Shown in pieces: positions 9,100 through 18,336 of a DNA stretch of 64,000 bases. The stretch is taken from the NCBI RefSeq assembly GCF_018998565.1, contig NZ_JAHNZO010000003.1, forward strand, positions 62,001 to 126,000, given 5' to 3'. The notes under the pieces are model-generated. The model saw nothing but the letters and a program-made list of their open reading frames with translations, had not been told where the DNA came from and did not search any database. This DNA comes from Paenibacillus oleatilyticus. GTDB lineage: Bacteria; Bacillota; Bacilli; Paenibacillales; NBRC-103111. Position numbers and translations under genes: made by a program. How positions within the stretch are numbered: the first letter of the stretch is position 1; every line of letters begins with the position of its first letter.

Positions 9100-10089
9100 A
9101 TGGTACGATTTGCAGTCATCGGAACGAACTGGATTACGGAAGAGTTTATTCGCGCGGCGCGGGAGTGCGAGGCGTTTGCCTTAACGGCGGTTTATTCGCG
9201 GACGGAGGAGAAGGTCGAAGCCTTCGCAGCCAAATTCGAAATCCCGCACAAGTTCACGGACCTGGAGACGATGGCGCGGAGCGATGCGTTCGATGCCGTC
9301 TACATCGCCAGCCCGAATGCTTTCCACGCGAAGCAGGCCGTGCTGCTGATGAATCACGGGAAGCACGTGCTCTGTGAGAAGCCGCTGGCTTCCAACCGGG
9401 CGGAAGTGATGGAGATGATCGCCGCGGCGAAGGCGAACCGGGTACTGCTGATGGAGGCGTTAAAATCGACGCTGATGCCGAATTTCCGCGCCGTTCAGGA
9501 GCATTTGTCCAAAATCGGTCCGGTCCGCCGCTATGCGGCAAGCTACAGTCAATACTCCTCCCGCTACGACGCCTATAAGCAGGGGACGGTGCTCAATGCG
9601 TTTAATCCCGCCTTGTCCAACGGGTCGCTGATGGATCTGGGCGTGTACTGCATTTATCCGATGGTCGTGCTGTTCGGTCAGCCGGACTGCGTTCAGGCGA
9701 ATGGTCTGCTGCTCGACTCTGGTGTGGACGGGCAGGGAAGCCTGCTCCTAAGCTACGGGCAGATGGAGGCGGTGCTGACGCATTCCAAGATTGTCAATTC
9801 GTACGTGCCGACGGAAATTCAAGGCGAGCACGGTACCCTCGTTATCGACAAAATCAATCAGCCGGAGCAGGTGGAAATCCGTTACCGCGACGGCTCGGTC
9901 GAGGTGTTGACCCGTCCGCAGAGCGACAAATCGATGGTTTACGAAGTTCAGGAGTTCATTGATGTGTTGCAAGCCGGCAAACTGGAGTCTGCAACGAATT
10001 CGCACGCCAATTCGCTGACTGCAATCTCGATCATGGACGAGGCCCGCAAGCAGATCGGGCTCCGTTTTCCGGCGGATGGAGCGGTGTGA
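9100..10089 (+). CDS. Gfo/Idh/MocA family NAD(P)-dependent oxidoreductase
   Basis: A 329-residue two-domain dehydrogenase. The N-terminal Rossmann half begins RFAVIGTNWI, a loosened GxGxxG, and has AVYIASPNAFHAKQA and the family hallmark HVLCEKPLASN with the conserved lysine. The C-terminal half has the long beta-sheet domain typical of sugar or inositol dehydrogenases, with LMDLGVYCIYPMV. An ACGAGGGG site precedes the ATG. It is followed 24 bases later by the Sir2 gene, so the two are probably co-transcribed. The substrate, usually a sugar or polyol, cannot be fixed from sequence. Confidence 0.88.
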   Translation: MVRFAVIGTNWITEEFIRAARECEAFALTAVYSRTEEKVEAFAAKFEIPHKFTDLETMARSDAFDAVYIASPNAFHAKQAVLLMNHGKHVLCEKPLASNRAEVMEMIAAAKANRVLLMEALKSTLMPNFRAVQEHLSKIGPVRRYAASYSQYSSRYDAYKQGTVLNAFNPALSNGSLMDLGVYCIYPMVVLFGQPDCVQANGLLLDSGVDGQGSLLLSYGQMEAVLTHSKIVNSYVPTEIQGEHGTLVIDKINQPEQVEIRYRDGSVEVLTRPQSDKSMVYEVQEFIDVLQAGKLESATNSHANSLTAISIMDEARKQIGLRFPADGAV

Positions 10090-10113
10090 ATCAGGAATCA
10101 AGGAGGACTGGAG

Positions 10114-10842
10114 ATGGCGGTTGAAGAGATCAAATCATGGATTGAGGACAGCCGGAACATTGTCTTTTTCGGAGGAGCGGGGACTTCGACGGAGAGCCAG
10201 ATCCCCGATTTTCGTTCGGCAACGGGGCTGTATCAGACGACCTCCCGGCATGCTTTTCCGCCGGAGGTCATGCTGAGCCGCAGTTTTTTTATGGAGCGTA
10301 CGGCGGAATTTTTCGACTTTTACCGTGCGTGCATGGTCCACAGGGAAGCCAAGCCGAACGCGGCTCACGAGGTGCTGGCGCAGCTGGAGCAAACGGGAAA
10401 GCTTCGGGCTGTCGTCACCCAGAACATCGACGGGCTGCATCAGATGGCGGGGAGCCAGCATGTGCTGGAGCTTCACGGGTCGGTGCACCGGAATTACTGC
10501 ATGGGCTGCGGCAAGTTTTTTGACCTCGATCACGTGACGAGCGACGAGACGATGGTTCCTCGCTGCGATGCCTGCGGTGGAATTGTAAAGCCTGACGTGG
10601 TGCTGTACGAGGAAAGCCTCGATTGGGACATCCTGTCGAAGGCCCGAAAGCATATTGCGGAAGCGGACGTACTGATCGTCGGCGGCACGTCGCTAACCGT
10701 CAACCCGGCCGCCGCGCTGGTCGGAGAATATGGCGGCGACAAGTTGGTTCTGATCAACCAGTCTTCCACGCCGTATGATAGTCGGGCGACTCACGTCATC
10801 CGCGATTCGATCGGGAAAGTGCTGAAAGCTTTGGTGTCTTAA
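10114..10842 (+). CDS. NAD-dependent Sir2-family protein deacylase
   Basis: A 242-residue sirtuin. The NAD-binding GAGTSTESQIPDFRS, the TQNIDGLH motif, the catalytic histidine in LELHGSVH and the zinc-binding pairs CMGCGK and CDACGG are all present, followed by GGTSLTVNPAA. Length matches bacterial CobB/SrtN proteins. The GTSTESQIPDFRS version, with Thr-Glu-Ser in place of the usual Ala-Glu-Ser, is common in Bacillota sirtuins. It should remove acyl groups from lysines (for example on acetyl-CoA synthetase) using NAD. The AAGGAGG site fixes the ATG at 10114. Confidence 0.93.
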   Translation: MAVEEIKSWIEDSRNIVFFGGAGTSTESQIPDFRSATGLYQTTSRHAFPPEVMLSRSFFMERTAEFFDFYRACMVHREAKPNAAHEVLAQLEQTGKLRAVVTQNIDGLHQMAGSQHVLELHGSVHRNYCMGCGKFFDLDHVTSDETMVPRCDACGGIVKPDVVLYEESLDWDILSKARKHIAEADVLIVGGTSLTVNPAAALVGEYGGDKLVLINQSSTPYDSRATHVIRDSIGKVLKALVS

Positions 10843-10852
10843 AAGACAGCGG

Positions 10853-11500
10853 TCATCGCTTGCGGCTTCCTTGATTTCCGTCCTGCAGCAACTGGTACAC
10901 CTTGACGATGGAGGAGGCTACGTCGGACATCCGTTTGCGCTCGTTCATGGCTTGCTTGCGCAGAAATTCGTAGGCTTCCGCCTCCGAAATACTTTTGATC
11001 TCGCACAAAATCCGCTTCGCCTGATCGATCCATTTCCGTTCTTCCAGCCGGGACAGGAGCTGCTCGCGTTCCCGCTGCCATTCCGTCCGCTGACCATATT
11101 GATTGAAGCCAAGCAGCAGCGCGCAGTGAATTTCCAAGGCGCTCATCCCGGGACCAAGCATGCCGTCGATGCCGGGGGGCAGCTTGCATTCGTAGCTGGG
11201 AAACGTCCGGCGGTCGCACCACCACAGCAAAGGAAGGCTGCGTACGGCGGCAATTTTTTGGCGCCACGGCTCGACTTGTTGGGGGACGACGGATAAGAGC
11301 ACGGCATCGGCTTTGTCGGCCAGAAACTGAACTTCGTGGAAGGAAGAAGCCGTCTCAACGCGAAAGCCGAGATCTTGCAATATCGTTGCGGCCGTCGCTT
11401 CCAAGCCGGAAGGACCGGAGGGCGAGCCGGGTTCAGCGGACGATGGAGAGGAAGAGGGTTCCGGTTCAAAGCCATCGACAAGTAAAAAGGAACGTAACAT
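10853..11500 (-). CDS. ANTAR-domain antitermination regulator with degenerate receiver
   Basis: 215 residues. The C-terminal third (about 140-205) is an ANTAR RNA-binding domain: LEERKWIDQAKRILCE, then SEAEAYEFLRKQAMNERKRMSDVA, matching the three-helix consensus. The N-terminal part resembles a receiver fold, but the strand expected to end in the phospho-acceptor Asp reads ADAVLLSVV, so phosphorylation is doubtful; a Pro/Ser/Gly-rich insert (about 15-33) interrupts the first helix. It is divergent from the nas operon, whose leader carries a matching ANTAR RNA element, so it is most likely the nitrate-responsive antiterminator (NasT-like role). No NasS or NIT sensor gene is in the window. A GGAGG site precedes the ATG. 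Confidence 0.88.
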   Translation of the reverse strand: MLRSFLLVDGFEPEPSSSPSSAEPGSPSGPSGLEATAATILQDLGFRVETASSFHEVQFLADKADAVLLSVVPQQVEPWRQKIAAVRSLPLLWWCDRRTFPSYECKLPPGIDGMLGPGMSALEIHCALLLGFNQYGQRTEWQREREQLLSRLEERKWIDQAKRILCEIKSISEAEAYEFLRKQAMNERKRMSDVASSIVKVYQLLQDGNQGSRKR

Positions 11501-11640
11501 AAAACTACCTCCATCAAGGTTTTTATGTTGATTTTTCGATATAAAATGTTAGTTTATATTACAATAATATAACACAATATTTTTAAAAATGTCGATGTTG
11601 TTATTTTCATAAATGGTTTACGATTTTTGTGTTATGTTTA

Positions 11641-11669
11641 TTGACAACTAAAACGAGGCAAATTATAAT
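11641..11669 (+). promoter_or_regulatory. Perfect-consensus sigma-A promoter of the nas operon
   Basis: TTGACA (11641-11646) and TATAAT (11664-11669) are separated by exactly 17 bases, in AT-rich surroundings. Such a strong promoter fits control by downstream antitermination rather than by weak initiation. The expected start is near 11676, about 20 bases before the first leader hairpin. Confidence 0.88.
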
Positions 11670-11697
11670 AACTCCATAAAGCTTACCCGGTTATTCC

Positions 11698-11770
11698 TGA
11701 CACAACGGCGTGTCAATCCTTTCGGCAATGAGGCCTATCCCTGAACAAATGTACAGGGGTAGGCTTTTTA
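11698..11770 (+). ncRNA. ANTAR-type antitermination leader with overlapping terminator
   Basis: Three elements are visible. Hairpin P1 has a perfect 6-bp stem TGACAC/GTGTCA (11698-11715) with hexaloop AACGGC. Eight bases later P2 is GGC-AATGAG-GCC (11724-11735). Both hexaloops have A at position 1 and G at position 4, the known ANTAR recognition rule. A terminator follows: GCCTATCCCTG (11733-11743) pairs with CAGGGGTAGGC (11754-11764), then TTTTTA. The 3' arm of P2 (GCC, 11733-11735) is also the first three bases of the terminator stem, so the two are mutually exclusive. Known mechanism: a bound ANTAR dimer stabilises P2 and lets polymerase read through. P2 is short (3 bp), the only weak point. 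Confidence 0.85.
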
Positions 11771-11795
11771 TGTTTCGGCTACGATGACGCGGGTG

Positions 11796-11814
11796 CATGG
11801 CAATGAGGCCGATG
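11796..11814 (+). other. Second AATGAG hexaloop hairpin in the nas leader
   Basis: The 12-mer GGCAATGAGGCC of P2 recurs exactly at 11799-11810. Here the stem can be extended by CAT/ATG with one bulged G. It lies after the terminator and 90 bases before nasA. No second uridine-tract terminator accompanies it. Confidence 0.45.
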
Positions 11815-11901
11815 AGCTGTTCCGTCTTCGTGCGTCCGGTTCGTCGTCTTTGTCACATCGCTTGAAGAGAGATACCGCACAAGGAAAAAGGAGAGGTCCA
11901 T

Positions 11902-13152
11902 ATGATCGAACGCAAAGGCTTTTGGCAGAGTGGGCACAAGGGATCGTTGTTCAGTGCGTTTTTGTACTTCGATATGAGCTTTATGGTTTGGGTGTTGCTC
12001 GGACCGCTGGCCGTGATTATTGCCGGGGAATTCGAGCTGAATGCCGCGGAAAAAGCGAATCTGGTGGCATTGCCGACTCTGGGCGGGTCGGTCCTGCGGC
12101 TGGTGCTCGGCTATTTGACGGATAAAATCGGGCCGAAGCTGACCGGCCAGCTCGGACTGGGGATCACGCTCGTCCCGCTATGGTGGGGCTGGCAGTTTGC
12201 CGACACGATCGGCGAGATGTATGCGATCGCGCTGCTGCTCGGCATTGCCGGAGCCAGCTTCGCGGCCGCCCTGCCGCTGGCGAGCAGATGGTATCCGCCG
12301 CAGTATCAGGGGCTCGCGATGGGCATCGCCGGCGCGGGGAACAGCGGGACGATTTTCGCTACGCTGTTTGCGAACCGGATCGCCCAGTACTACGGGGACT
12401 GGCACGTCGTATTCGGGATCGCGATGATTCCGATCGCTTTGACGTTGATCGTGTTTTCGATTCTGGCGAAGGACAGCCCCAATCAGCCTGCGTCCAAAAA
12501 GCTGGCCGACTACGGAATGGTGCTGAAGCAGAGGGATGCCTGGTTGTTTTGCATTTTATACGGGGTGACCTTCGGCGGTTTCGTCGGCTTGTCCACCTAT
12601 TTGACAATCTTTTTCAATACGCAGTACGGGCTGTCTCCGGTGAAAGCCGCCGATTTTACCACCTTATGCGTCATCGGCGGGAGCTTCTTCCGTCCGGTCG
12701 GCGGCTGGCTTGCCGATAAAATCGGCGGAATCCGGATGCTGATGGGCTTATACGGAGTCGTCGCTCTGCTGATGGCGGGCATTTCCACCCTGCCGCCGCT
12801 TGCGGTAACGACGGCGCTGCTCTTCACGGCCATGATGTGTCTGGGCATGGGCAACGGCTCGGTGTTCCAACTCGTTCCCCAGCGCTTCCGCGAGGAGATC
12901 GGGATTGTCACCGGCATTGTCGGTGCGGCCGGAGGGCTTGGAGGATTTTTTCTGCCCAAAATTCTCGGCAATCTGAAGCTCGCTACCGGCTCTTTTGCAT
13001 CCGGATTTCTGATCCTAAGCGTCATCGCGCTTTCGTGTGTGATATTGGTGGCGGTGGTCCAAGGCCAATGGAAGCGCACCTGGATCGGCGAAGGCGGCAA
13101 AGTGACCGTGTCCCACAGGGAAGGGATAGGGGGCGAAGTCCCTGTACAGTAA
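11902..13152 (+). CDS. nasA: Nitrate/nitrite MFS transporter
   Basis: A 416-residue 12-helix major facilitator of the NarK/NasA family. The family signatures are AGAGNSGTIFATLFANRIAQ in the first half and GMGNGSVFQLVPQRF in the second, the two glycine-rich nitrate-signature segments, plus YLTDKIGPK in the loop after helix 2. Nitrate-binding arginines are expected in helices 2 and 8; GGSVLRLVLGYLTD supplies the first. It starts 132 bases after the leader terminator with a strong AAAGGAGAGG site and is the first gene of the assimilation operon. Role: nitrate uptake across the cytoplasmic membrane. Confidence 0.93.
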   Translation: MIERKGFWQSGHKGSLFSAFLYFDMSFMVWVLLGPLAVIIAGEFELNAAEKANLVALPTLGGSVLRLVLGYLTDKIGPKLTGQLGLGITLVPLWWGWQFADTIGEMYAIALLLGIAGASFAAALPLASRWYPPQYQGLAMGIAGAGNSGTIFATLFANRIAQYYGDWHVVFGIAMIPIALTLIVFSILAKDSPNQPASKKLADYGMVLKQRDAWLFCILYGVTFGGFVGLSTYLTIFFNTQYGLSPVKAADFTTLCVIGGSFFRPVGGWLADKIGGIRMLMGLYGVVALLMAGISTLPPLAVTTALLFTAMMCLGMGNGSVFQLVPQRFREEIGIVTGIVGAAGGLGGFFLPKILGNLKLATGSFASGFLILSVIALSCVILVAVVQGQWKRTWIGEGGKVTVSHREGIGGEVPVQ

Positions 13153-13187
13153 GTCGTTGATTCTCATAATGAAAGGATGATTGGTCC

Positions 13188-15608
13188 ATGTCGAACAAAC
13201 AAAAGCTGGTACTTGTCGGGAACGGAATGGCCGGTGTCAATGTGATTGAGCATCTGCTCAAGCTGGCTCCCGGCAGCTATGAAATTACGATTTTCGGCAG
13301 TGAGCCTCATCCGAACTATAACCGGATTCTGCTGTCCTACGTCCTTGCAGGCGATTCCAGCGTAGAGGATATCGTCATTCATCCCTGGGATTGGTACAAG
13401 GCGAACGGGATCACTTTGTATACCGGGCATACCGTAACGGCCATCGATACGCAGACGCGGACGGTCACGAGCGATCAAGGAGTCACGGTGGCTTACGACA
13501 AGCTGATTCTGGCTACCGGCTCGAATCCGTTCATGCTGCCGCTGCCGGGCGCGGATAAGGAAGGCGTGATGGCTTACCGCACGATCCGCGACTGCGAGAT
13601 GATGATCGATGCGGCCCGAAAATACAAAAAAGCCGTCGTCATCGGCGGCGGGCTGCTCGGGCTGGAAGCGGCGAGAGGGTTTCTGAACCTCGGGATGAAG
13701 GTGGATGTCGTCCATATCGGAGATACGCTGATGGAACGCCAGCTGGACCGTACGGCCTCCAAGCTGCTGCAGGAGGCGCTGGAAGCGCAGGGGATGAACT
13801 TTTTGCTCGAAAAGCAGTCTGCCGAAATCATCGGAGACTCGCGGGTCACTGGACTCAAGTTCAAGGACGGCAGCGTGGCGGAAGCGGACCTGGTCGTCAT
13901 GGCCGTCGGGATTCGTCCGAACGTCGAGCTGGCCAAGTCGATCGGGCTCGAAGTCAATCCCGGCATCGTCGTGAACGATTACATGCAAACGAGCATGCCG
14001 GACATTTATGCGGTCGGCGAATGCGCGATGCATCGCGGGGTCGTGTACGGCCTTGTCGCTCCGCTCTATGAGCAGGGGGCGGTGCTTGCGAAGCATTTGG
14101 CCGGGGTGGAGACGACCCCGTACGAAGGCTCGGTCGTGTACACGAAGCTGAAGGTGTCTGGTGTGGATGTGTTTTCAGGCGGTCAATTTCTGGAGAGCGA
14201 GGGCTGCAAGACGATCCGCGTGCACGACGAATACTCGGGCGTCTACAAAAAGGTCGTGATTCAGGATAACAAAATTATCGGCGCGGTGCTGTTCGGGGAT
14301 ACGTCGGACGGTACACGGCTGATGCAGATGATCCGCGACGGCTCCGATATCAGCGGCATGGAGAAGGCCGCCATCCTTCGGGAGTCCGCCGGTTCGGGAG
14401 GGAACGCCGGTTCCGGTGTCGCCGCGATGATCGACAATACGATCGTCTGCGGCTGCAACGGGGTCAGTAAAGGCGCGATCTGCTCGGCGATCCGGGAGCA
14501 GGGGCTGACGTCGGTCGAGGAAGTGAAGAACTGCACCGGCGCATCCCGTTCCTGTGGAGGCTGCAAGCCGCTGGTTGGCGAACTGCTCGCCTATACCTTG
14601 GGCGATTCCTACGACCGCACGGCCGTCAAGGAAACGATGTGCGGCTGTACGGAGCATTCCCGGGAAGAGATTGTGGCCGCCATTCGCGAGAAAGGACTGG
14701 GCTATGTCCGCGAGGTGATGAACGTGCTCGGCTGGACAAGGGAGGAAGGCTGCTCGAAGTGCCGCCCCGCGCTTAATTATTACTTGGGTATGGTGCACCC
14801 GACGGTTTACAAGGATGACCGCACCTCCCGGTTCGTGAACGAGCGGATGCATGCCAATATCCAGAAGGACGGCACGTATTCCGTCGTCCCCCGGATGTAC
14901 GGCGGCGTGACGAGTCCGGCCGAGCTGAAGCGGATAGCCGAGGTGGCGGAAAAATTCAACGTCCCGACGGTCAAGCTGACCGGCGGACAGCGGATCGATC
15001 TGCTGGGCGTGAAGAAGGAGGATTTGACCCGCATGTGGGAGGAGCTGGATATGCCGTCCGGCTATGCCTACGGCAAGGCGCTCCGTACCGTCAAAACATG
15101 CGTCGGCGCGGAGTACTGCCGGTTCGGTACCGCCGATTCGATGGGCATGGGCATCCGGCTGGAGAAGCGCTTTGAGCGGCTCAACACGCCGGCCAAGGTC
15201 AAAATGGCCGTGTCCGGGTGCCCGCGAAACTGCGCGGAATCCGTTATTAAAGACCTGGGCGTCGTTGCCATCGACGGAGGCTGGGAGCTGTATGCGGGCG
15301 GCAACGGCGGTGTGAAGGTGCGGGCCGGCGATCTTCTAACCACGGTGAAGACGGAAGACGAAGTCGTGGAGTATACGGAGGCGTACCTGCAATATTACCG
15401 CGAGAACGCCAACTACGGCGAACGGACCAGCGAATGGGTCAAGCGGGTTGGCATCGAAAGCATCCGCAAGGTCGTCGAGAATGCGGAGGAGCGCAGGGCG
15501 CTCTGCGAGCGGATGGACATCACCCTGTCGGTCACGAAGGACCCTTGGAAAGAAGCGATCGAGAGCGAGAAAATTCAAAAAGACTTCTATGAAGTCGTTG
15601 AGCTGTAA
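13188..15608 (+). CDS. nasD: Assimilatory nitrite reductase (NAD(P)H), large subunit
   Basis: 806 residues, as in Bacillus NasD. In order: an FAD/NAD reductase module ([10 protein letters not shown] near residue 8, [13 protein letters not shown] near 148, VGECAMHRG); two BFD-like [2Fe-2S] modules with CGCNGVSK...CGGCKPL and CGCTEHS...CSKCRPAL; then the siroheme/[4Fe-4S] half with [11 protein letters not shown] and [11 protein letters not shown], giving the four cluster cysteines. It reduces nitrite to ammonium with NAD(P)H in the cytoplasm. It lies 35 bases after nasA with an AAAGGATG site. Siroheme is required, but no uroporphyrinogen methyltransferase gene (nasF) is in this operon. Confidence 0.95.
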   Translation: MSNKQKLVLVGNGMAGVNVIEHLLKLAPGSYEITIFGSEPHPNYNRILLSYVLAGDSSVEDIVIHPWDWYKANGITLYTGHTVTAIDTQTRTVTSDQGVTVAYDKLILATGSNPFMLPLPGADKEGVMAYRTIRDCEMMIDAARKYKKAVVIGGGLLGLEAARGFLNLGMKVDVVHIGDTLMERQLDRTASKLLQEALEAQGMNFLLEKQSAEIIGDSRVTGLKFKDGSVAEADLVVMAVGIRPNVELAKSIGLEVNPGIVVNDYMQTSMPDIYAVGECAMHRGVVYGLVAPLYEQGAVLAKHLAGVETTPYEGSVVYTKLKVSGVDVFSGGQFLESEGCKTIRVHDEYSGVYKKVVIQDNKIIGAVLFGDTSDGTRLMQMIRDGSDISGMEKAAILRESAGSGGNAGSGVAAMIDNTIVCGCNGVSKGAICSAIREQGLTSVEEVKNCTGASRSCGGCKPLVGELLAYTLGDSYDRTAVKETMCGCTEHSREEIVAAIREKGLGYVREVMNVLGWTREEGCSKCRPALNYYLGMVHPTVYKDDRTSRFVNERMHANIQKDGTYSVVPRMYGGVTSPAELKRIAEVAEKFNVPTVKLTGGQRIDLLGVKKEDLTRMWEELDMPSGYAYGKALRTVKTCVGAEYCRFGTADSMGMGIRLEKRFERLNTPAKVKMAVSGCPRNCAESVIKDLGVVAIDGGWELYAGGNGGVKVRAGDLLTTVKTEDEVVEYTEAYLQYYRENANYGERTSEWVKRVGIESIRKVVENAEERRALCERMDITLSVTKDPWKEAIESEKIQKDFYEVVEL

Positions 15609-15622
15609 AGGGGGAGAAGTGC

Positions 15623-15979
15623 ATGAGCGTAACACAGGAAAGGGAAAGCATCGTTTGGATCTGGGCGGCCTTATATGAGGAGCTGCCGGTCAATACCGGA
15701 AAGACGGTCCGTTATCAGGGCGATGAAGTAGCGCTGTTCCGGCTCGGCAGCGGGAGCGTCAAAGCGATTCGAAATCGTTGTCCGCACAAGAATGGGGTAC
15801 TGGCGGAAGGGATCGTCTGCGGCGAGCATGTCTTCTGCCCGATGCACGACCGCAGGATCGACCTTTCCTCCGGGCTCGTTCAGGCGCCGGATACGGGATG
15901 CGTTCGCACCTATGCGACCAAAATACAGGATGGAGCCGTGTATATCGGGTTTCCAGCGTCGGTGGAAAAGGCCGGCTGA
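15623..15979 (+). CDS. nasE: Nitrite reductase (NAD(P)H), small Rieske subunit
   Basis: A 118-residue NirD/NasE protein. The Rieske-type [2Fe-2S] ligands appear as CPHKNG near residue 53 and CPMHDRRID near 72 (CxH and CxxH). The N-terminal [20 protein letters not shown] strand pattern is typical of the family. It starts 14 bases after nasD with a GGGGGAGAA site and completes the nitrite reductase complex. Confidence 0.92.
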   Translation: MSVTQERESIVWIWAALYEELPVNTGKTVRYQGDEVALFRLGSGSVKAIRNRCPHKNGVLAEGIVCGEHVFCPMHDRRIDLSSGLVQAPDTGCVRTYATKIQDGAVYIGFPASVEKAG

Positions 15980-16006
15980 TGTGATGTTCACGGGGGTGCG
16001 ACGACG

Positions 16007-18187
16007 ATGGCGAATGCGCCGGATTTGTTAAGTACGAAGGCAGCGGCGAGCGGGGAAACAGCCGCAAAAACAAGCACGGCGGAGAGTCGGTCATCGCACT
16101 GCTGCTTTTGCAGTATGCAATGCCAGATGGTGCTGACTCCCAGCGATGGTCATCCGGGCTTGGTCATCAAGCCGAGCCCGGATTTTCCGGTGGCTGCGGG
16201 ACGTCTGTGCCAGAAAGGGCTGCACGCTTTGGAGCATGTGCTTCATCCGGAACGGATAAGTGAGCCTTTGCGAAGGGTGGGCCGGTTTGATTCTGACGCT
16301 TCGGGAGGCTCTGCAGCCGGCGGGCTTCGACCGGAATCTTGGGATGTGGCCTTGAAGGAGATTGCCGGGCAAATCCGTGGGTTGCAGGCGGAATACGGCA
16401 GCGACGCGGTTGCCGTCTACGGCGGGGGCTCGCTGACCAACGAGGTCGGCTACTTGCTCGGCAAGTTTGCGCGGGTGGCGCTGAAAACCAAATACATCGA
16501 CTACAACGGGCGGTACTGCATGTCCTCGGCGGCGGCCGCCGCCAATCAGGCTTTCGGCCTCGACCGGGGCATGACGATGCCGCTTCATGAAATTCCGCAC
16601 GCGCGGTACATTATCCTCGCCGGCACGAATATTGCGGAATGCCAACCGACTATGATGCCTTACCTGCTCGCGGCGAAGAAAAACGGCGCCACGATCGTCA
16701 CCGTTGATCCGCGCAATACAATGACCTCGAAGGTGGCGGACATTCACGTGCGGCTTCAGCCGGGCTTCGACTCCGTGTTCGTCAACGGCTTGCTTCATGT
16801 GATCGTAGAGGAAAAGCTGTACGCGGAATCGTTTGTCCGCGAGCGGACGCACGGCTTCGAACAGCTTGCTGAGGCCGTTAAGGCCTGTACGCCGGATTAC
16901 GTCGAGCGGTTGACCGGCGTTCTCGAAGGCGTCGTTCGCACCATCGCCCGCGGATTTGCCAAGGCGGAAACGGGCATTGTGCTTACTGCGCGGGGATTGG
17001 AGCAGCAGGTTAACGGCGTGGAGAATACGCTTAATTACATCAATCTGGCCTTGATTACGGGGAAAATCGGCCGGCCCGGCTGCGGCTACGGCGCAGTGAC
17101 CGGCCAAGCGAACGGGCAAGGCGGCCGCGAGCACGGACAGAAGGCGGACCAGCTTCCCGGCTACCGTCTGATCGAGGACCCGGCCGCCCGCGAGCATGTG
17201 GCGAAGGTGTGGGGGATCGACCCGGCCGAGCTGCCGGGCAAAGGCGTCTCTGCCTACGAAATGCTGCAAAAAATCGACGAGGGCGAAATCAAGGCGCTAA
17301 TCGTTCTCGGCTCCAACCCGGTCGTATCGAGTCCCAACAATTCGATGGTCGAGCGCGCTTTGCGGAAGCTGGAGCTGCTCGTCGTCATCGATTTGTTCGA
17401 GACCGAAACCGCCCGCTACGCCCATTGGCTGCTGCCGGGTTCGTCGTTTTTGGAGGGAGAAGGCACCCTGACGAATTTGGAGGGCCGAGTGTTCCATCGG
17501 GGAAAGGTGCTGGAGCCGCCGGGAAGCAGCAGGCTGGACTACGAAATCTTATGCGGGTTGGCGGAAGAACTGGGGAGCGGAGCATTTTTTCGCTATGGCG
17601 GCATTGAGGAAGTTTTTAACGAAATGGCTTTAGCGACAGCCGGGGGCAAGGCGGATTACAGCGGCATCACGTATGAACGGCTGAAGCGGGAGAAGGGCAT
17701 ATTTTGGCCTTGTCCGGCTCCTGAGCATCCGGGTACGCCTTATTTGTTTCAGGAACGGTTCCATCATCCCGACGGGAAAGCCAGACTGTTCGGCATCACG
17801 CCTAAACTGCCTGCGGAACCGATCGACCGCGACTATCCGTATGTGCTGACAACCGGGCGCGTAGCGAGCCATTACTTAAGCGGCGCGCAAACGAGGCGCA
17901 CCGAAGGGCTGAATAAAAAAGCGCCGGTGCCTGTGGCGGAAATTCATCCTTGGCTAGCGCAGAAGATTGGCTTGCGTCTGGAAGACCGCATCCGGATCAC
18001 GAGCCGCCGAGGCTCGCTTGTGTTTCAAGTAAAGGTGACGGAAGGCATCCAGCTGCGTACGGTGTTTGTGCCTTTTCATTGGGGGGAGCAGCTCTCGGTC
18101 AACCGGCTGACCAACGATGCCCTAGACCCGAACAGCAGGATGCCGGAATTTAAGCTGTGCGCCGTGAAGGTGGAGCGTGAGTCTTAG
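16007..18187 (+). CDS. nasC: Assimilatory nitrate reductase, molybdopterin catalytic subunit
   Basis: A 726-residue molybdopterin oxidoreductase of the NasC/NarB class. The N-terminal [4Fe-4S] ligands are CCFCSMQC and a later CQKGLHALEH. Further signatures are GGSLTNEVGYLLGKFAR, GTNIAECQPTMMPYLL, VTVDPRNT, TGKIGRPGCGYGAVTGQANGQGGRE and the C-terminal dinucleotide-binding domain starting YPYVLTTGRVASHY. It reduces nitrate to nitrite in the cytoplasm. There is a 25-residue Ala/Ser/Thr-rich N-terminal extension before the cluster. In B. subtilis the NADH-oxidising partner NasB is adjacent; here no such gene follows, so electrons may come from ferredoxin, flavodoxin or an unlinked partner. Confidence 0.93.
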   Translation: MANAPDLLSTKAAASGETAAKTSTAESRSSHCCFCSMQCQMVLTPSDGHPGLVIKPSPDFPVAAGRLCQKGLHALEHVLHPERISEPLRRVGRFDSDASGGSAAGGLRPESWDVALKEIAGQIRGLQAEYGSDAVAVYGGGSLTNEVGYLLGKFARVALKTKYIDYNGRYCMSSAAAAANQAFGLDRGMTMPLHEIPHARYIILAGTNIAECQPTMMPYLLAAKKNGATIVTVDPRNTMTSKVADIHVRLQPGFDSVFVNGLLHVIVEEKLYAESFVRERTHGFEQLAEAVKACTPDYVERLTGVLEGVVRTIARGFAKAETGIVLTARGLEQQVNGVENTLNYINLALITGKIGRPGCGYGAVTGQANGQGGREHGQKADQLPGYRLIEDPAAREHVAKVWGIDPAELPGKGVSAYEMLQKIDEGEIKALIVLGSNPVVSSPNNSMVERALRKLELLVVIDLFETETARYAHWLLPGSSFLEGEGTLTNLEGRVFHRGKVLEPPGSSRLDYEILCGLAEELGSGAFFRYGGIEEVFNEMALATAGGKADYSGITYERLKREKGIFWPCPAPEHPGTPYLFQERFHHPDGKARLFGITPKLPAEPIDRDYPYVLTTGRVASHYLSGAQTRRTEGLNKKAPVPVAEIHPWLAQKIGLRLEDRIRITSRRGSLVFQVKVTEGIQLRTVFVPFHWGEQLSVNRLTNDALDPNSRMPEFKLCAVKVERES

Positions 18188-18336
18188 TGTGGTAGGGGAA
18201 TTTTTATTAGTTTGCATGTAACTGCTATTTCACTGTCATCTGAAAGCAATCTTTCGAACCATGGTTAACGTGGCGAGGAGGTTGCTCTTTTTGTATTTTG
18301 GGGGAAATGGTGAAAACTGTTTTGATCTCATGAAAA

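Noticed and set aside
11501..11640. A second divergent promoter for the ANTAR gene
   Set aside because: The region is so AT-rich that several -10-like boxes occur; none pairs with a good -35 at proper spacing on the minus strand.
16091..17269. A 392-codon minus-strand frame inside nasC
   Set aside because: It overlaps a gene with clear molybdopterin-enzyme motifs and has no ribosome site.
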